From Sulfidibacter corallicola (GTDB lineage: Bacteria > Acidobacteriota > Holophagae > Acanthopleuribacterales > Acanthopleuribacteraceae): DNA of 64,000 nucleotides. The notes beneath the pieces are model-generated. The model worked only from the letters and a program-made list of their open reading frames with translations, did not search any database and was not told where the DNA came from. The first letter of the stretch is position 1, and each line of letters starts with the position of its first letter. The position numbers and the translations under genes were made by a program. The DNA lies in NCBI RefSeq assembly GCF_017498545.1, contig NZ_CP071793.1, forward strand, positions 4,055,001-4,119,000, in the 5' to 3' direction. Shown here one piece after another: positions 35,231-43,824 of the stretch.

Positions 35231-35276
35231 CCACTGGTCGGTCCACCCCGCCGGCACGGCCCATACACGAGGGATC

Positions 35277-36380
35277 ATGGTGACTGAAACGTTTCCGTGG
35301 GAACAGATCGGCGAGTCCCATCGCCGGCGCTACATGCTGGACTACAGCTTCGAGGAACTGGCGGCGCTGTTTCGAGATTGGGGTTACAAGGACGCCCACG
35401 CCAAAACCGTCTTTTCGGGCCTGCACCGTAAATGCTATCGCTCGGCGGACGAGTTTCGTCCGGGGCTTTTGCCGAAAACGCTGATCGCCCGCATGAAGTC
35501 ACCGGAAGCCCCGCCGTTCGAGGTTTTTCGCAGCATTCAAGCCTTTCCCAGCGGAGACGGATCGGTCAAGTACCTGTACGAACTCCAAGAAGGCGGCCGG
35601 ATCGAAAGCGTCTACATGCCATTCGAAAACCGCACGACCTTTTGCATCAGCTCACAGATGGGCTGCGCTCTGGGTTGCACCTTCTGCGCAACGGGTGCAA
35701 TGGGATTCCGTAAACACCTGACGCCAGGAGAGATTCTCGGCCAGGTGCTGCACATGCGCCGCAGCCATCCCGACCCGCCGGGCCAGACCTACCGAACCAA
35801 CGTGGTCTTCATGGGCATGGGGGAACCCCTTCACAACCTGAACAACGTCATGCACGCCTTCGACAGCCTCACCGATCCCCACGGCCTGGTGCTCTCGCAA
35901 CGAGACGTGTCGGTTTCCACCTCGGGCCTGGTTCCCAAAATTCAACAACTGGCCGGCTTCGATCGGCGACCCCAGCTCATGGTCAGCATCGCCGCTACGT
36001 CGGACGAAGCCCGATCGAACATCATGCCGGTCAACCGGGCCTATCCGCTGGCGAGGCTGCTCGCGACCCTGGAGCGATATCCGCTCCGAAAGAACGAGCG
36101 CATCATGTTGAGTTACGTGTTGATCGCGGGCGTCAACGACAGCCGCGACGATGCCGACCGCCTGATCGCCATGGGCCGCCGCTTCCCGAGCATGATCAAC
36201 CTGATCCCGCTCAACGAGCACGAATCGAGCCCGGACCTGAACGAGCCGGAGGAGGCCCGACTACAATGGTTCTTCAATTACTTGAACGAACACGGGGCCT
36301 TTGCCACCATTCGGCGTAGCCGAGGTCGCGATGTGGCAGCCGCCTGTGGCCAGCTGTCGAACCAGCAATTGGCGGTGTGA
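35277..36380 (+). CDS. rlmN: Dual-specificity 23S rRNA/tRNA adenine-C2 methyltransferase
   Basis: Radical-SAM enzyme that methylates C2 of A2503 in 23S rRNA and A37 in some tRNAs. The 367-residue protein has the cluster cysteines in CALGCTFCATG (Cys130, 134, 137), a further Cys123 in TTFCISSQMG, and the mechanistic Cys near the C-terminus in VAAACGQL. FMGMGEPLHNLNNV, VSTSGLVPKI and LIPLNEHESS are other family blocks. This gene set identifies RlmN rather than Cfr. Confidence 0.95.
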   Translation: MVTETFPWEQIGESHRRRYMLDYSFEELAALFRDWGYKDAHAKTVFSGLHRKCYRSADEFRPGLLPKTLIARMKSPEAPPFEVFRSIQAFPSGDGSVKYLYELQEGGRIESVYMPFENRTTFCISSQMGCALGCTFCATGAMGFRKHLTPGEILGQVLHMRRSHPDPPGQTYRTNVVFMGMGEPLHNLNNVMHAFDSLTDPHGLVLSQRDVSVSTSGLVPKIQQLAGFDRRPQLMVSIAATSDEARSNIMPVNRAYPLARLLATLERYPLRKNERIMLSYVLIAGVNDSRDDADRLIAMGRRFPSMINLIPLNEHESSPDLNEPEEARLQWFFNYLNEHGAFATIRRSRGRDVAAACGQLSNQQLAV

Positions 36381-36395
36381 GTTTTCGATGCGCCT

Positions 36396-36439
36396 CAAAA
36401 AAGTAGTCCGTCCCGAGAAACGGCGGTGAGGTGGGACGG
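36396..36439 (-). terminator. Probable terminator of the cheX-like gene
   Basis: On the minus strand CCGTCCC (36439-36433) pairs with GGGACGG (36414-36408), followed within a few bases by six T residues (36402-36397). The loop is 18 bases, so strength is moderate. It lies between convergent rlmN and the CheX gene. Confidence 0.45.
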
Positions 36440-36459
36440 CGGATTCGGCGCCAAAGGGT

Positions 36460-36921
36460 TCAGGTTTCTTTCAGGCCGACGTTCACTTCAAAAGGACCAA
36501 AGTCGGTATTGAAGGGAATGGCGATACAGGGAATCCCCTTACGCGCGATAGCATGGCCTTTTCCCAGAATGATGTTGGGCAGCGAAATGGTGACGTTCTT
36601 ACCCATGGCGACCAGGGCTCGGCGTGCATCGCCGACGATGATGTTCCCCATCTCCCCAATGGCGTCTTGGACGTTCTGATCCACTTCGGTGCATTCTTCC
36701 ATCAACAGATTGCTGGCGACTTTGCAGGCCAGTTCCTTCGGCATGGACACGATTATCGAACCTTCCACCTCTCCGGTCAGGGAAACGATGCTGGAAATGT
36801 CGTAGGTGGTGATCAGATCCTGTTTCAGCGAAAGGTTATCCCGCGTGGCAGTGATCTGAGCCATCATCTCGAGAGACTTCAGCGTCGATTCGATGAAAGG
36901 GTTGATGTATTCGACTTTCAT
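36460..36921 (-). CDS. CheX-like chemotaxis phosphatase domain protein
   Basis: 153-residue single-domain protein of the CheC/CheX/FliY group, which dephosphorylates CheY-P. It begins MKVEYINPFIESTLKSLEMM. The catalytic-type motif Glu-x-x-Asn appears as AIGEMGNIIVGDARRAL. SSIVSLTGEVEGSIIVSMP is the typical beta strand pair, and PCIAIPFNTDFGPFEVNVGL the C-terminal part. ATG 36921 has AAGGAAG upstream. No chemotaxis genes are adjacent, so its receiver partner is unknown. Confidence 0.82.
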   Translation of the reverse strand: MKVEYINPFIESTLKSLEMMAQITATRDNLSLKQDLITTYDISSIVSLTGEVEGSIIVSMPKELACKVASNLLMEECTEVDQNVQDAIGEMGNIIVGDARRALVAMGKNVTISLPNIILGKGHAIARKGIPCIAIPFNTDFGPFEVNVGLKET

Positions 36922-37118
36922 AGGCGCCAACTTCCTTCGACAAGGATTTTACCAGGCCACAAAAGGCCTACACTCAAGTGTCTTCGAGTATCTTGGGATT
37001 TCCTAACTTTAACATAACCGGTTGGCGGGGAACCAACAATGATTACAAATTTTTGTAATTCAGACAGCTTGTCGATCCCCGCCCCAATTCACTTTAGAAA
37101 TGCGAAACACGCCTGAAA

Positions 37119-38777
37119 TCAAACCATTTCGAGCATCAGTCGACCGGGCTCTTCCAGGTAGCGCTTGACTTCCTGGGCGAAGGTGGCGCCCACGTCGCCG
37201 TCGACCACGCGGTGGTCGAACGATAGCGAGATGTTCATCATTTTGCGAACGACGATCTGGCCGTCCCGCACCACCGCTCGATCCTGGAGATTGTGGATTC
37301 CCAGGATACCGACCTCGGGATGATTGATGATCGGGGTGGCCAACAAGCCGCCCAACCGTCCCAGCGAGGTGATGGTGAAGGTGCCGCCGGTGATGTCGTC
37401 CATCGTCGAGCGAAGGTTGCGCGCACGGTCGGTGACTTCGACCATTTCGCCCGCCATCTCGAGAATCGACTTGCGATCGGCCTGCTTGATGACGGGAACG
37501 GTCAAACCGTTGGGCGTGGCCGTGGCGATCCCCAGGTTGATGTAGTGCTTGTACACGATTTCGCCGGCTTCCTCGTCGATCGAGCTGTTCATGATCGGGA
37601 ACTTGCGAATGGCGAGCACGATGGCCTTGGCGATGAAGGGCAGGAAGGTCAGCTTGATGCCCCGCTCGGCGGCCTCGCCCTTGAGCTCGTTGCGAAGCGC
37701 GACCAGTTTGTCCATCTCCACCTCGTCCACGTAGGTGAAATGCGGGATATGGCGCTTGGACTTGGCCATTTGCGAAAAGATGGCCTTGCGCAGACCGCGG
37801 ATCCGCTCGCGCGTTTCGCCCTCGCCGGCGGGAATCGAGACCGGCGCCGGGGCGGCGACCACGGGTGCCGGGGCAGCGGGAGCGGCGGCCGGTGCGGCCG
37901 AGGCCTGCGGTTGGGCCGCAGCGGGCGCTGCCACCTGAACCGGGGGAGCCGCGGCAACGCGCTCTACGTCGGCGCGGGTGATGCGGTGATTGGGGCCGGT
38001 GCCCCGGACCCGCGTCAAATCGATGCCCTGCTGGGCGGCCATGCGACGAACCGCGGGGGTCGCCAGCGGTGTACCGAACGCACTGATCGACGGATTGTCG
38101 CCGGGTTCCACTTCGCTCGCGGCGACGGTCACCGGTGCGGCAGCGGTCGCCGGTACGGCAGCGGTCGTCGATGCGGCGGCGGATTGCGGCGAAGTCGAAA
38201 TTGCAGCCTCGCCACCTTCGGCCGTCTCCAGCGTCATGATGGTTTGGCCTACCTCGATGATGTCGCCGGTGATTCCTTCCAGCGCCACGACGCGGCCGTC
38301 GACCGGCGCGGTGATTTCGACCGTCGCCTTGTCGGTGAGCACGGCCACGACGGGTTGGTCATGGGTCACGAAGTCGCCCACCCGCACGTGCCAGTCGACG
38401 ATTTCCCCTTCCATGACGCCTTCGCCGATTTCCGGCAGTGGAAATTCGAACAATGCGCCCTGTCCCCCCGTGGGCTTCGGCGTTTGTGCCAATGCGGCGT
38501 TTTTGGGTGCGGCCGGTTCGGCCGCCGTATCCTGTTCCCCTTCGGGATGGTAGGTCACCAGGGTGGCGCCCACTTCCACCAAATCGCCCGAGCCACCATT
38601 CAACGATGCAATGGTCCCGGAAAATGATGAGGTGATCTCGACCGTCGCCTTGTCCGTCAAAATGGCCACGATCGGCTGGTCGTGGTGGACCGTATCACCG
38701 ACGGCCACGTGCCAATCGACGATCTCGCCCTCGATGACCCCTTCGCCAATTTCGGGCAACTTGAAATCAACAGCCAT
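37119..38777 (-). CDS. 2-oxo acid dehydrogenase E2 component (dihydrolipoamide acyltransferase)
   Basis: 552-residue E2 core of a pyruvate or branched-chain 2-oxo acid dehydrogenase complex. It has two N-terminal lipoyl domains (Lys43 and Lys150, both in TDKATVEI) joined by Ala/Pro-rich linkers. A peripheral-subunit-binding domain follows (ATPAVRRMAAQQGIDLTRV) and then the acyltransferase domain ending with the catalytic SFDHRVVDGDVGATF. ATG 38777 follows GGAGAAATAC. lipA lies directly upstream on the same strand, fitting the need for lipoylation. No E1 or E3 gene is nearby, so the substrate class is open. Confidence 0.92.
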   Translation of the reverse strand: MAVDFKLPEIGEGVIEGEIVDWHVAVGDTVHHDQPIVAILTDKATVEITSSFSGTIASLNGGSGDLVEVGATLVTYHPEGEQDTAAEPAAPKNAALAQTPKPTGGQGALFEFPLPEIGEGVMEGEIVDWHVRVGDFVTHDQPVVAVLTDKATVEITAPVDGRVVALEGITGDIIEVGQTIMTLETAEGGEAAISTSPQSAAASTTAAVPATAAAPVTVAASEVEPGDNPSISAFGTPLATPAVRRMAAQQGIDLTRVRGTGPNHRITRADVERVAAAPPVQVAAPAAAQPQASAAPAAAPAAPAPVVAAPAPVSIPAGEGETRERIRGLRKAIFSQMAKSKRHIPHFTYVDEVEMDKLVALRNELKGEAAERGIKLTFLPFIAKAIVLAIRKFPIMNSSIDEEAGEIVYKHYINLGIATATPNGLTVPVIKQADRKSILEMAGEMVEVTDRARNLRSTMDDITGGTFTITSLGRLGGLLATPIINHPEVGILGIHNLQDRAVVRDGQIVVRKMMNISLSFDHRVVDGDVGATFAQEVKRYLEEPGRLMLEMV

Positions 38778-38852
38778 GTATTTCTCCTTCTCCTTCAACC
38801 CAATCTGAAACACCCAATTCGCCCGATGATCGCGGGTCGCCCGGATGGCGAC

Positions 38853-39794
38853 CTAGACGGCAAAGGGCCCGGTCATGGCAGGTTCCCGGTCGCCGCGCAG
38901 GGCCAGGGCCTTCTGCCGCGCCAGGTGGTTGGCCAGGAAATATTCGCCGGCCTTGTAGGAGGATCGAACCAGCGGCCCGGCGGCCACGTAGAGGAAACCC
39001 ATCGCGCGCGCTTCCTCCGCCAAATCCTCGAAACGCTCGGGTGCCACGTACTCGACCACTTCGAGGTGTTTGCGCGACGGACGCAGGTACTGCCCCATCG
39101 TCACGACATCCACCCCGATGCGCCGCATGTCGCGCATCGCTTCCAGGATTTCTTCGCGGGTCTCCCCCAGACCCAACATCAAACTGGACTTGGTGATGCG
39201 TTCCGGTTCGCGGTCCTTGACCCAAGCCAGCACGTCCAACGACTGATCGTAGCCGGCGCGCGGATCGCGCACGGAGGGCGTCAGGCGCCGCACGGTTTCG
39301 AGATTGTGGGCGAAGACATCCGGCCGCGCATCGGCGACGGTGGCGATGTGCTCTCGATTCCCGCGGTAATCCGAGGTCAATACCTCGATCAGACAATCCG
39401 GTTTCGCGTCTTGGATGGCGCGAATGACATCGGCGAATTGGCCCGCCCCGCCGTCGGGCAAATCGTCGCGATCGACGCAGGTGACGACCACGTAGTTGAG
39501 GTCCATGGCCACCACGGTGTCCGCCGAGTTCTTGGCCTCCTGCGGATCCAACCAGCCTCGCGGGTTCCCCGACTTGACGTTGCAGAACCGGCAGCCGCGC
39601 GTACAGGTATCGCCCAGAATCATGAGCGTGGCGGTGCCTTCGCTCCAGCACTCGCCCATGTTCGGGCAACGCGCTTCCTCACATACGGTGAACAGCTTCT
39701 TGTCCCGCAGGCGGCTCTTGATTTCGTGAACCTTGTCGCCGCCGGGCACCTTCATTCGCAGCCATTCCGGCTTTTTCTTGGAAACAATCCGCAT
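38853..39794 (-). CDS. lipA: Lipoyl synthase
   Basis: Radical-SAM enzyme that inserts two sulfurs into octanoyl groups on lipoyl domains. The 313-residue protein has the auxiliary cluster cysteines in CEEARCPNMGECW, the SAM cluster in CTRGCRFCNV, and the cluster-ligand Ser in VRSSYKAGE. It sits between psd (30 bp upstream) and the E2 gene (75 bp downstream), whose two lipoyl domains are natural substrates. lipB is not in the window. Confidence 0.96.
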   Translation of the reverse strand: MRIVSKKKPEWLRMKVPGGDKVHEIKSRLRDKKLFTVCEEARCPNMGECWSEGTATLMILGDTCTRGCRFCNVKSGNPRGWLDPQEAKNSADTVVAMDLNYVVVTCVDRDDLPDGGAGQFADVIRAIQDAKPDCLIEVLTSDYRGNREHIATVADARPDVFAHNLETVRRLTPSVRDPRAGYDQSLDVLAWVKDREPERITKSSLMLGLGETREEILEAMRDMRRIGVDVVTMGQYLRPSRKHLEVVEYVAPERFEDLAEEARAMGFLYVAAGPLVRSSYKAGEYFLANHLARQKALALRGDREPAMTGPFAV

Positions 39795-39824
39795 ACAACC
39801 TCCGCGTTCGATTCGCGCCGACGA

Positions 39825-40496
39825 TCAACGTCGCCGTGCGATCAGGTCGGAACCTCCGGCGATTTTCTGTCCCTCGCGAACCACGATCTCGCATTCGGCC
39901 GGCAAAAAGATATCCACGCGCGACCCGAACCGGATCAAGCCGAACCGCTCACCGCGAGTCACCTGATCGGCTTCGCGCGACCAACACACGATTCTTCTCG
40001 CGATCAGACCGGCGATCTGGATGACTTCCATGACAAAGTCACCATCGCGGATGATCACCTTGTTCTGTTCGTTGAGTGTGGAAGCCTCTTCCTTGTAGGC
40101 GGCCAGGAACTTACCGCGCGTGTGCTCGACCTTCTCGACCCGGCCGGCGATGGGGCAGCGGTTGATGTGTACATTGAAGATGTTGAGAAACACCGAAATC
40201 ATCTGGCGGCCGTCCTCGAGTCGGCGCACGGTAACCACTTTGCCATCGGCAGGCGACACGATGCCGTCGGAATCCTCCGGAATCTGCCGGTAGGGATTTC
40301 TGAAGAAGTAGGCCACGTACAGGCCGAGTACCGCGAGCAGGACGGCGGCCACAAACCACTTCAATGCAAAAAAAACAAAAGCCAGGATCAAGGGCGGAAA
40401 TAAAAAGATCCAGCCTTCCTTGGCGATCAATTCTTGGTGTTTTTTGGCCAAACGAATCCTCGATTTCTTGTTGATGAGCAACTTATCATAGCCCAA
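39825..40496 (-). CDS. psd: Phosphatidylserine decarboxylase
   Basis: Pyruvoyl enzyme making phosphatidylethanolamine at the inner membrane. The 223-residue protein is of the short type. It has a hydrophobic N-terminal region (GWIFLFPPLILAFVFFALKW and a second span), then NPYRQIPEDSDGIVSPADG, FNVHINRCP, and the self-cleavage site in RFGSRVDIFLP, where Gly-Ser cleavage yields alpha and beta chains. The start appears to be TTG 40496, with no strong ribosome site; a later start is possible. First gene of psd-lipA-E2. Confidence 0.92.
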   Translation of the reverse strand: MGYDKLLINKKSRIRLAKKHQELIAKEGWIFLFPPLILAFVFFALKWFVAAVLLAVLGLYVAYFFRNPYRQIPEDSDGIVSPADGKVVTVRRLEDGRQMISVFLNIFNVHINRCPIAGRVEKVEHTRGKFLAAYKEEASTLNEQNKVIIRDGDFVMEVIQIAGLIARRIVCWSREADQVTRGERFGLIRFGSRVDIFLPAECEIVVREGQKIAGGSDLIARRR

Positions 40497-40744
40497 AGGT
40501 CTAACGATGTCATCATTGTAGCCCCGCCGTCAAGACCGGTGCGAAGTGCCCGCCGGCCAACGCGACCCGCGCCTCTTTTCCGCGCCAGAACCTGCTGGGC
40601 CAAAAGACCTTTTGAATCGTATACTCAACACCGAACAATCAAATTCCCAAGCACCGCCGGCGATCCCTCACTTCGAGGTCGCCCTGCGGATCCGCAATTC
40701 GGTTTTCGCCAACGGGGTCGCACGGGAGTATCACGGGAGTATCC

Positions 40745-40990
40745 ATGTCACGAACGGCCCGATCTGTCCGCCGATGGCTCTATCCGCTATTGGTCATCGC
40801 GTTTCTCGTCCGCATCGATGTTTGGTTTTGGGACGACCCCTCGCTCTTCCTCGGGTTGCCGATCGGCCTGACTTACCACGCCCTCTATACACTGTTGCTG
40901 ATCGCGCTGCTGGCGGCGTTGGTCCGTTTCGCGTGGCCCTTTCCGGAAGCGGGACACGATTCGCCGGAATCGGATCGAGGTGCCCTGTGA
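40745..40990 (+). CDS. DUF3311 small membrane protein (symporter partner)
   Basis: 81-residue protein with two hydrophobic helices (LYPLLVIAFLVRIDVWFW and the span LYTLLLIALLAALVRFAW). DUF3311-type proteins typically precede sodium:solute symporters and may be accessory subunits, and here the gene overlaps the symporter start by four bases (GTGA). The small size and two-helix shape fit. Its biochemical role is not known. Confidence 0.75.
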   Translation: MSRTARSVRRWLYPLLVIAFLVRIDVWFWDDPSLFLGLPIGLTYHALYTLLLIALLAALVRFAWPFPEAGHDSPESDRGAL

Positions 40991-42423
40991 TCATCGCGGT
41001 ATTGTTGGGCTACATCGCGCTCGTCCTGGCGGTGGGCGGCCTGAGTCACCGGGGCTTCAAACGAACCGGCGAGCATTTCTTCGTCGCGGGACGCAGCATC
41101 GGCCCTTTCGTCCTGCTGATGTCCCTTTTCGGCACCCACATGACGGCCTTCGCGCTTCTGGGCGCTTCGGGCGAGGCCTATCGCGAAGGTATCGGCGTCT
41201 TCGCGTTGATGGCTTCGTCCTCGGCCCTCGTCGTGCCCGCCATTTTCTTTTTCGTCGGAACCCGACTTTGGCAATTGGGCAAACGGCACGGGTATCTCAC
41301 CCAGATCCAATATTTTCGCGACCGATGGCAGTCCAACGGCCTAGGCCTGCTCATGTTCGCGGTACTCGTCGGACTGCTGGTGCCCTACCTGTTGATCGGA
41401 GTCATGGGCGCCGGGCTGACCTTCGAACAGATCACCGACGGCCAGATCCCCTATTGGGCCGGCTGCCTCACCGTATGTGTGGTGGTGTTTCTGTACGTGA
41501 CCTACGGCGGCATGCGCGGGACGGCTTGGGTCAACACCTTTCAGACGTTGGTCTTCATGTCGCTGGGCGCCCTGACCACGATCGTGATCTTCTCGAAGAT
41601 GGGCGGCGTGGGCGCCGTCCTGGAACAGGTCTCCGAGAGCCAACCCCAGCTTCTGGTGCGCGGCGACCACATCTCGCCCACCCTTCTGCTGACCTACGCC
41701 CTGATCCCCGTTTCGGCAGGCATGTTCCCCCATTTGTTCACCCACTGGCTGACGGCCGAAAAGGTGGAGAACTTCAAGTTCTCGATCGTGTTCTACCCGC
41801 TCTGTATCCTGATGGTCTGGATTCCCAGCGTGCTGTTGGGCATCGCCGGCACGGTCGCCTTCCCCGATCTCCAGGGACCGGCCGCGAACGGGGTCCTGAT
41901 CAAGATGGTGGAACTCTACGCACCGGGGCTGCTGGGCGGCCTCCTGGCCGCAGGTGTCTTCGCGGCCATCATGTCCTCGTTGGATTCGCAAACCCTGGCC
42001 CTGGGCAACATGTTCACCCAGGACATCGTGCGCCACTATCGGCTCGGCGGCGACATGGATCCGGCCAAACAGGTCTGGTGGGGCAGGATCTTCGTCTGCC
42101 TCATTCTGGCCACGACCTTCGGCCTTTCGTTGGTCATGCCGCGCAGCATCTTCAAACTGGGGATCTGGTCGTTTACCGGATTCGCCGGATTGTTCCCCAT
42201 CGTCCTGGCCGCGTTGTATTGGAAACGAAGTACCAAATGGGGTGCATTCGCGGCGGTCCTGGCCGTGCTCGTGTCGTGGACATATTTTTTCGCCGGGGGA
42301 AGCAAGACCATCGGAACCACCGACATCATGGCGGTCACCGCGGTCATGGCCCTTTCGGCCGTCGCCATGGTCGTCGGATCCCTGGCCAGTCGACCACCGG
42401 ACAACCTGGACAAGTTCTTTTGA
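40987..42423 (+). CDS. Sodium:solute symporter family transporter
   Basis: 478-residue permease of the SSS family with about 13 membrane helices, including RTGEHFFVAGRSIGPFVLLM at helix 1-2 and VTYGGMRGTAWVNTFQTLVF, which is characteristic of the family. LLAAGVFAAIMSSLDSQTLA contains the Na+-site serine residues of helix 8. Na+-driven uptake fits a cell with a Na+-NQR. The substrate (sugar, amino or organic acid) cannot be told. GTG 40987 follows GAGGTG. Confidence 0.92.
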   Translation: MIIAVLLGYIALVLAVGGLSHRGFKRTGEHFFVAGRSIGPFVLLMSLFGTHMTAFALLGASGEAYREGIGVFALMASSSALVVPAIFFFVGTRLWQLGKRHGYLTQIQYFRDRWQSNGLGLLMFAVLVGLLVPYLLIGVMGAGLTFEQITDGQIPYWAGCLTVCVVVFLYVTYGGMRGTAWVNTFQTLVFMSLGALTTIVIFSKMGGVGAVLEQVSESQPQLLVRGDHISPTLLLTYALIPVSAGMFPHLFTHWLTAEKVENFKFSIVFYPLCILMVWIPSVLLGIAGTVAFPDLQGPAANGVLIKMVELYAPGLLGGLLAAGVFAAIMSSLDSQTLALGNMFTQDIVRHYRLGGDMDPAKQVWWGRIFVCLILATTFGLSLVMPRSIFKLGIWSFTGFAGLFPIVLAALYWKRSTKWGAFAAVLAVLVSWTYFFAGGSKTIGTTDIMAVTAVMALSAVAMVVGSLASRPPDNLDKFF

Positions 42424-42442
42424 GAAACGGGCGCCTTGGGCA

Positions 42443-43039
42443 TCACGACCCCGAGCCGGATCCCAACCCCGGAAGAAAGCGAGGCTTGTGTGCCATGCGC
42501 GCCACCCACTCCGGGTTACGGGCCAGTACGGATTCCTCGTCGCGAATCCGAACCCGAAGTACCAATGCGTTGATCAGGGAGAGGAACGCCGCGGAGAAAT
42601 AGAGCTTGAAAATCAGCGGAACGCACAACAGCTCCAGGACGACCACCAAATAGTTAGGATGGCGGATGAAGCGATAGGGTCCGTTGTCGACGATCGGATA
42701 GGTGTCCCCGAAGACCACGCGAACGTTCCAACTGCGGCCCATGGTGCGAAGAGTCCAGAATCGCAACGCCAGAGCCAGCCCGGTCAACACCAGCGCGATC
42801 CAGGAAACGGGCCCGCCGAAACCGGGACGGCGCAGGATCAGCTCCAGGGGCAACAGCGCGAACATGGATAAGTGCAGCAGCACCATGAACGGAAACACCC
42901 GTTCAGTGAGCATGTGCCGCTCGTGCACGACGTGGTGCCGCCAATTGCGCTTCGAAATCACCAGCTCACCCAGGCGAAGGAGGGCGATGACGCCCAGAAA
43001 CCCCAGATAAGCCTTCGCTTCCGGGGTCAACTCAGGCAC
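42443..43039 (-). CDS. Isoprenylcysteine carboxyl methyltransferase (ICMT)-family membrane protein
   Basis: 198-residue membrane protein with about five helices. The C-terminal block carries the SAM-binding signature of ICMT-like enzymes: RFWTLRTMGRSWNVRVV, NGPYRFIRHPNYLVVVLEL and RIRDEESVLARNPEW. Bacterial relatives methylate carboxyl, phenolic or lipid groups; no prenylated protein is expected here. It overlaps the preceding acyl-carrier-protein gene by eight bases, suggesting it acts on an ACP-derived acyl product. Confidence 0.82.
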   Translation of the reverse strand: MPELTPEAKAYLGFLGVIALLRLGELVISKRNWRHHVVHERHMLTERVFPFMVLLHLSMFALLPLELILRRPGFGGPVSWIALVLTGLALALRFWTLRTMGRSWNVRVVFGDTYPIVDNGPYRFIRHPNYLVVVLELLCVPLIFKLYFSAAFLSLINALVLRVRIRDEESVLARNPEWVARMAHKPRFLPGLGSGSGS

Positions 43040-43589
43040 GTTGTTTCAGTTCCTCGGCCGTTTTCGTCACCCAGGCCTCGATGAGCTGATCGCCGGTGGG
43101 CACTTCGACCGTTCGGCGCGACTCCACGGTGACGATCTTGAAGCCGTCCAGCACCACCGCCTCTCCGCTCTCGGGACAGGTGTCGGGAGCGGCCAGGTAG
43201 AATTCCCGCATCAACCGCGCGAAGGTCTCCACGGTGTAGTACTGCTGAAGCTCCACCATTCTGAGCGGATCGGGCAGGTCCACATGGGCCAGCTCGGGCA
43301 TGCGTTTCTGCACCATTTCGCGACCCAGCGGGGTGAGCGACGCGGTTTCGTCGATCAGCATGCCTTCTTCCAGTCGGTCGGCCAGCGATTCGATGGCGTT
43401 TTGGTCACTGAACTGGAACCCGAAAAACTCTTCCAAGGCAAAGCTTGTCTCGATCATGTCGAGCGAGTCGAGACCGGCTTCCTTGATGAGCGGAATGTTG
43501 TGGGGAATGGATTGATCCTTGTCGGTATTGTCGCGAATGATCGCTTCAACCCGTTCGGCGAGTGCCGCGAGTTCAGGCACGTTCCGCAT
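43032..43589 (-). CDS. Acyl carrier protein with C-terminal extension
   Basis: 185-residue protein. Residues 1-80 are an ACP domain with the phosphopantetheine attachment Ser42 in KEAGLDSLDMIE and FALEEFFGFQFSD helix 3 region. Residues 85-185 form an extra helical and strand domain (RMVELQQYYTVETFARLMRE, VVLDGFKIVTVE) that I cannot assign. ATG 43589 follows GAGG. It is coupled to an ICMT-like methyltransferase, and no ketosynthase or acyl-ligase is adjacent. Confidence 0.78.
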   Translation of the reverse strand: MRNVPELAALAERVEAIIRDNTDKDQSIPHNIPLIKEAGLDSLDMIETSFALEEFFGFQFSDQNAIESLADRLEEGMLIDETASLTPLGREMVQKRMPELAHVDLPDPLRMVELQQYYTVETFARLMREFYLAAPDTCPESGEAVVLDGFKIVTVESRRTVEVPTGDQLIEAWVTKTAEELKQRA

Positions 43590-43824
43590 GGCGAACCTCG
43601 AAAACAGATGTGGATTTGGCCCAGCATAGCAGTCCATCCACGCCAATCCAAGCCCTAGCCGCGGATTGTAGCTACCCCATGGCAGCGCATTCTTGCCGCG
43701 GAAAACGCCAAAGTACGCAAGAAAACATGTCGCCCGACCGTTCTGCCATGAAGTTGCTTGGGAGGAGTCTTAATCGCAGGCACTTACGGGTCGGCTCACG
43801 ACGGCTCCGCACCTCGTAGACAAC

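Noticed and set aside
37293..38627. A long plus-strand open frame opposite the E2 gene
   Set aside because: It is antisense to Ala/Pro-rich linkers; the translation is low-complexity Arg/Gly/His with no family match.
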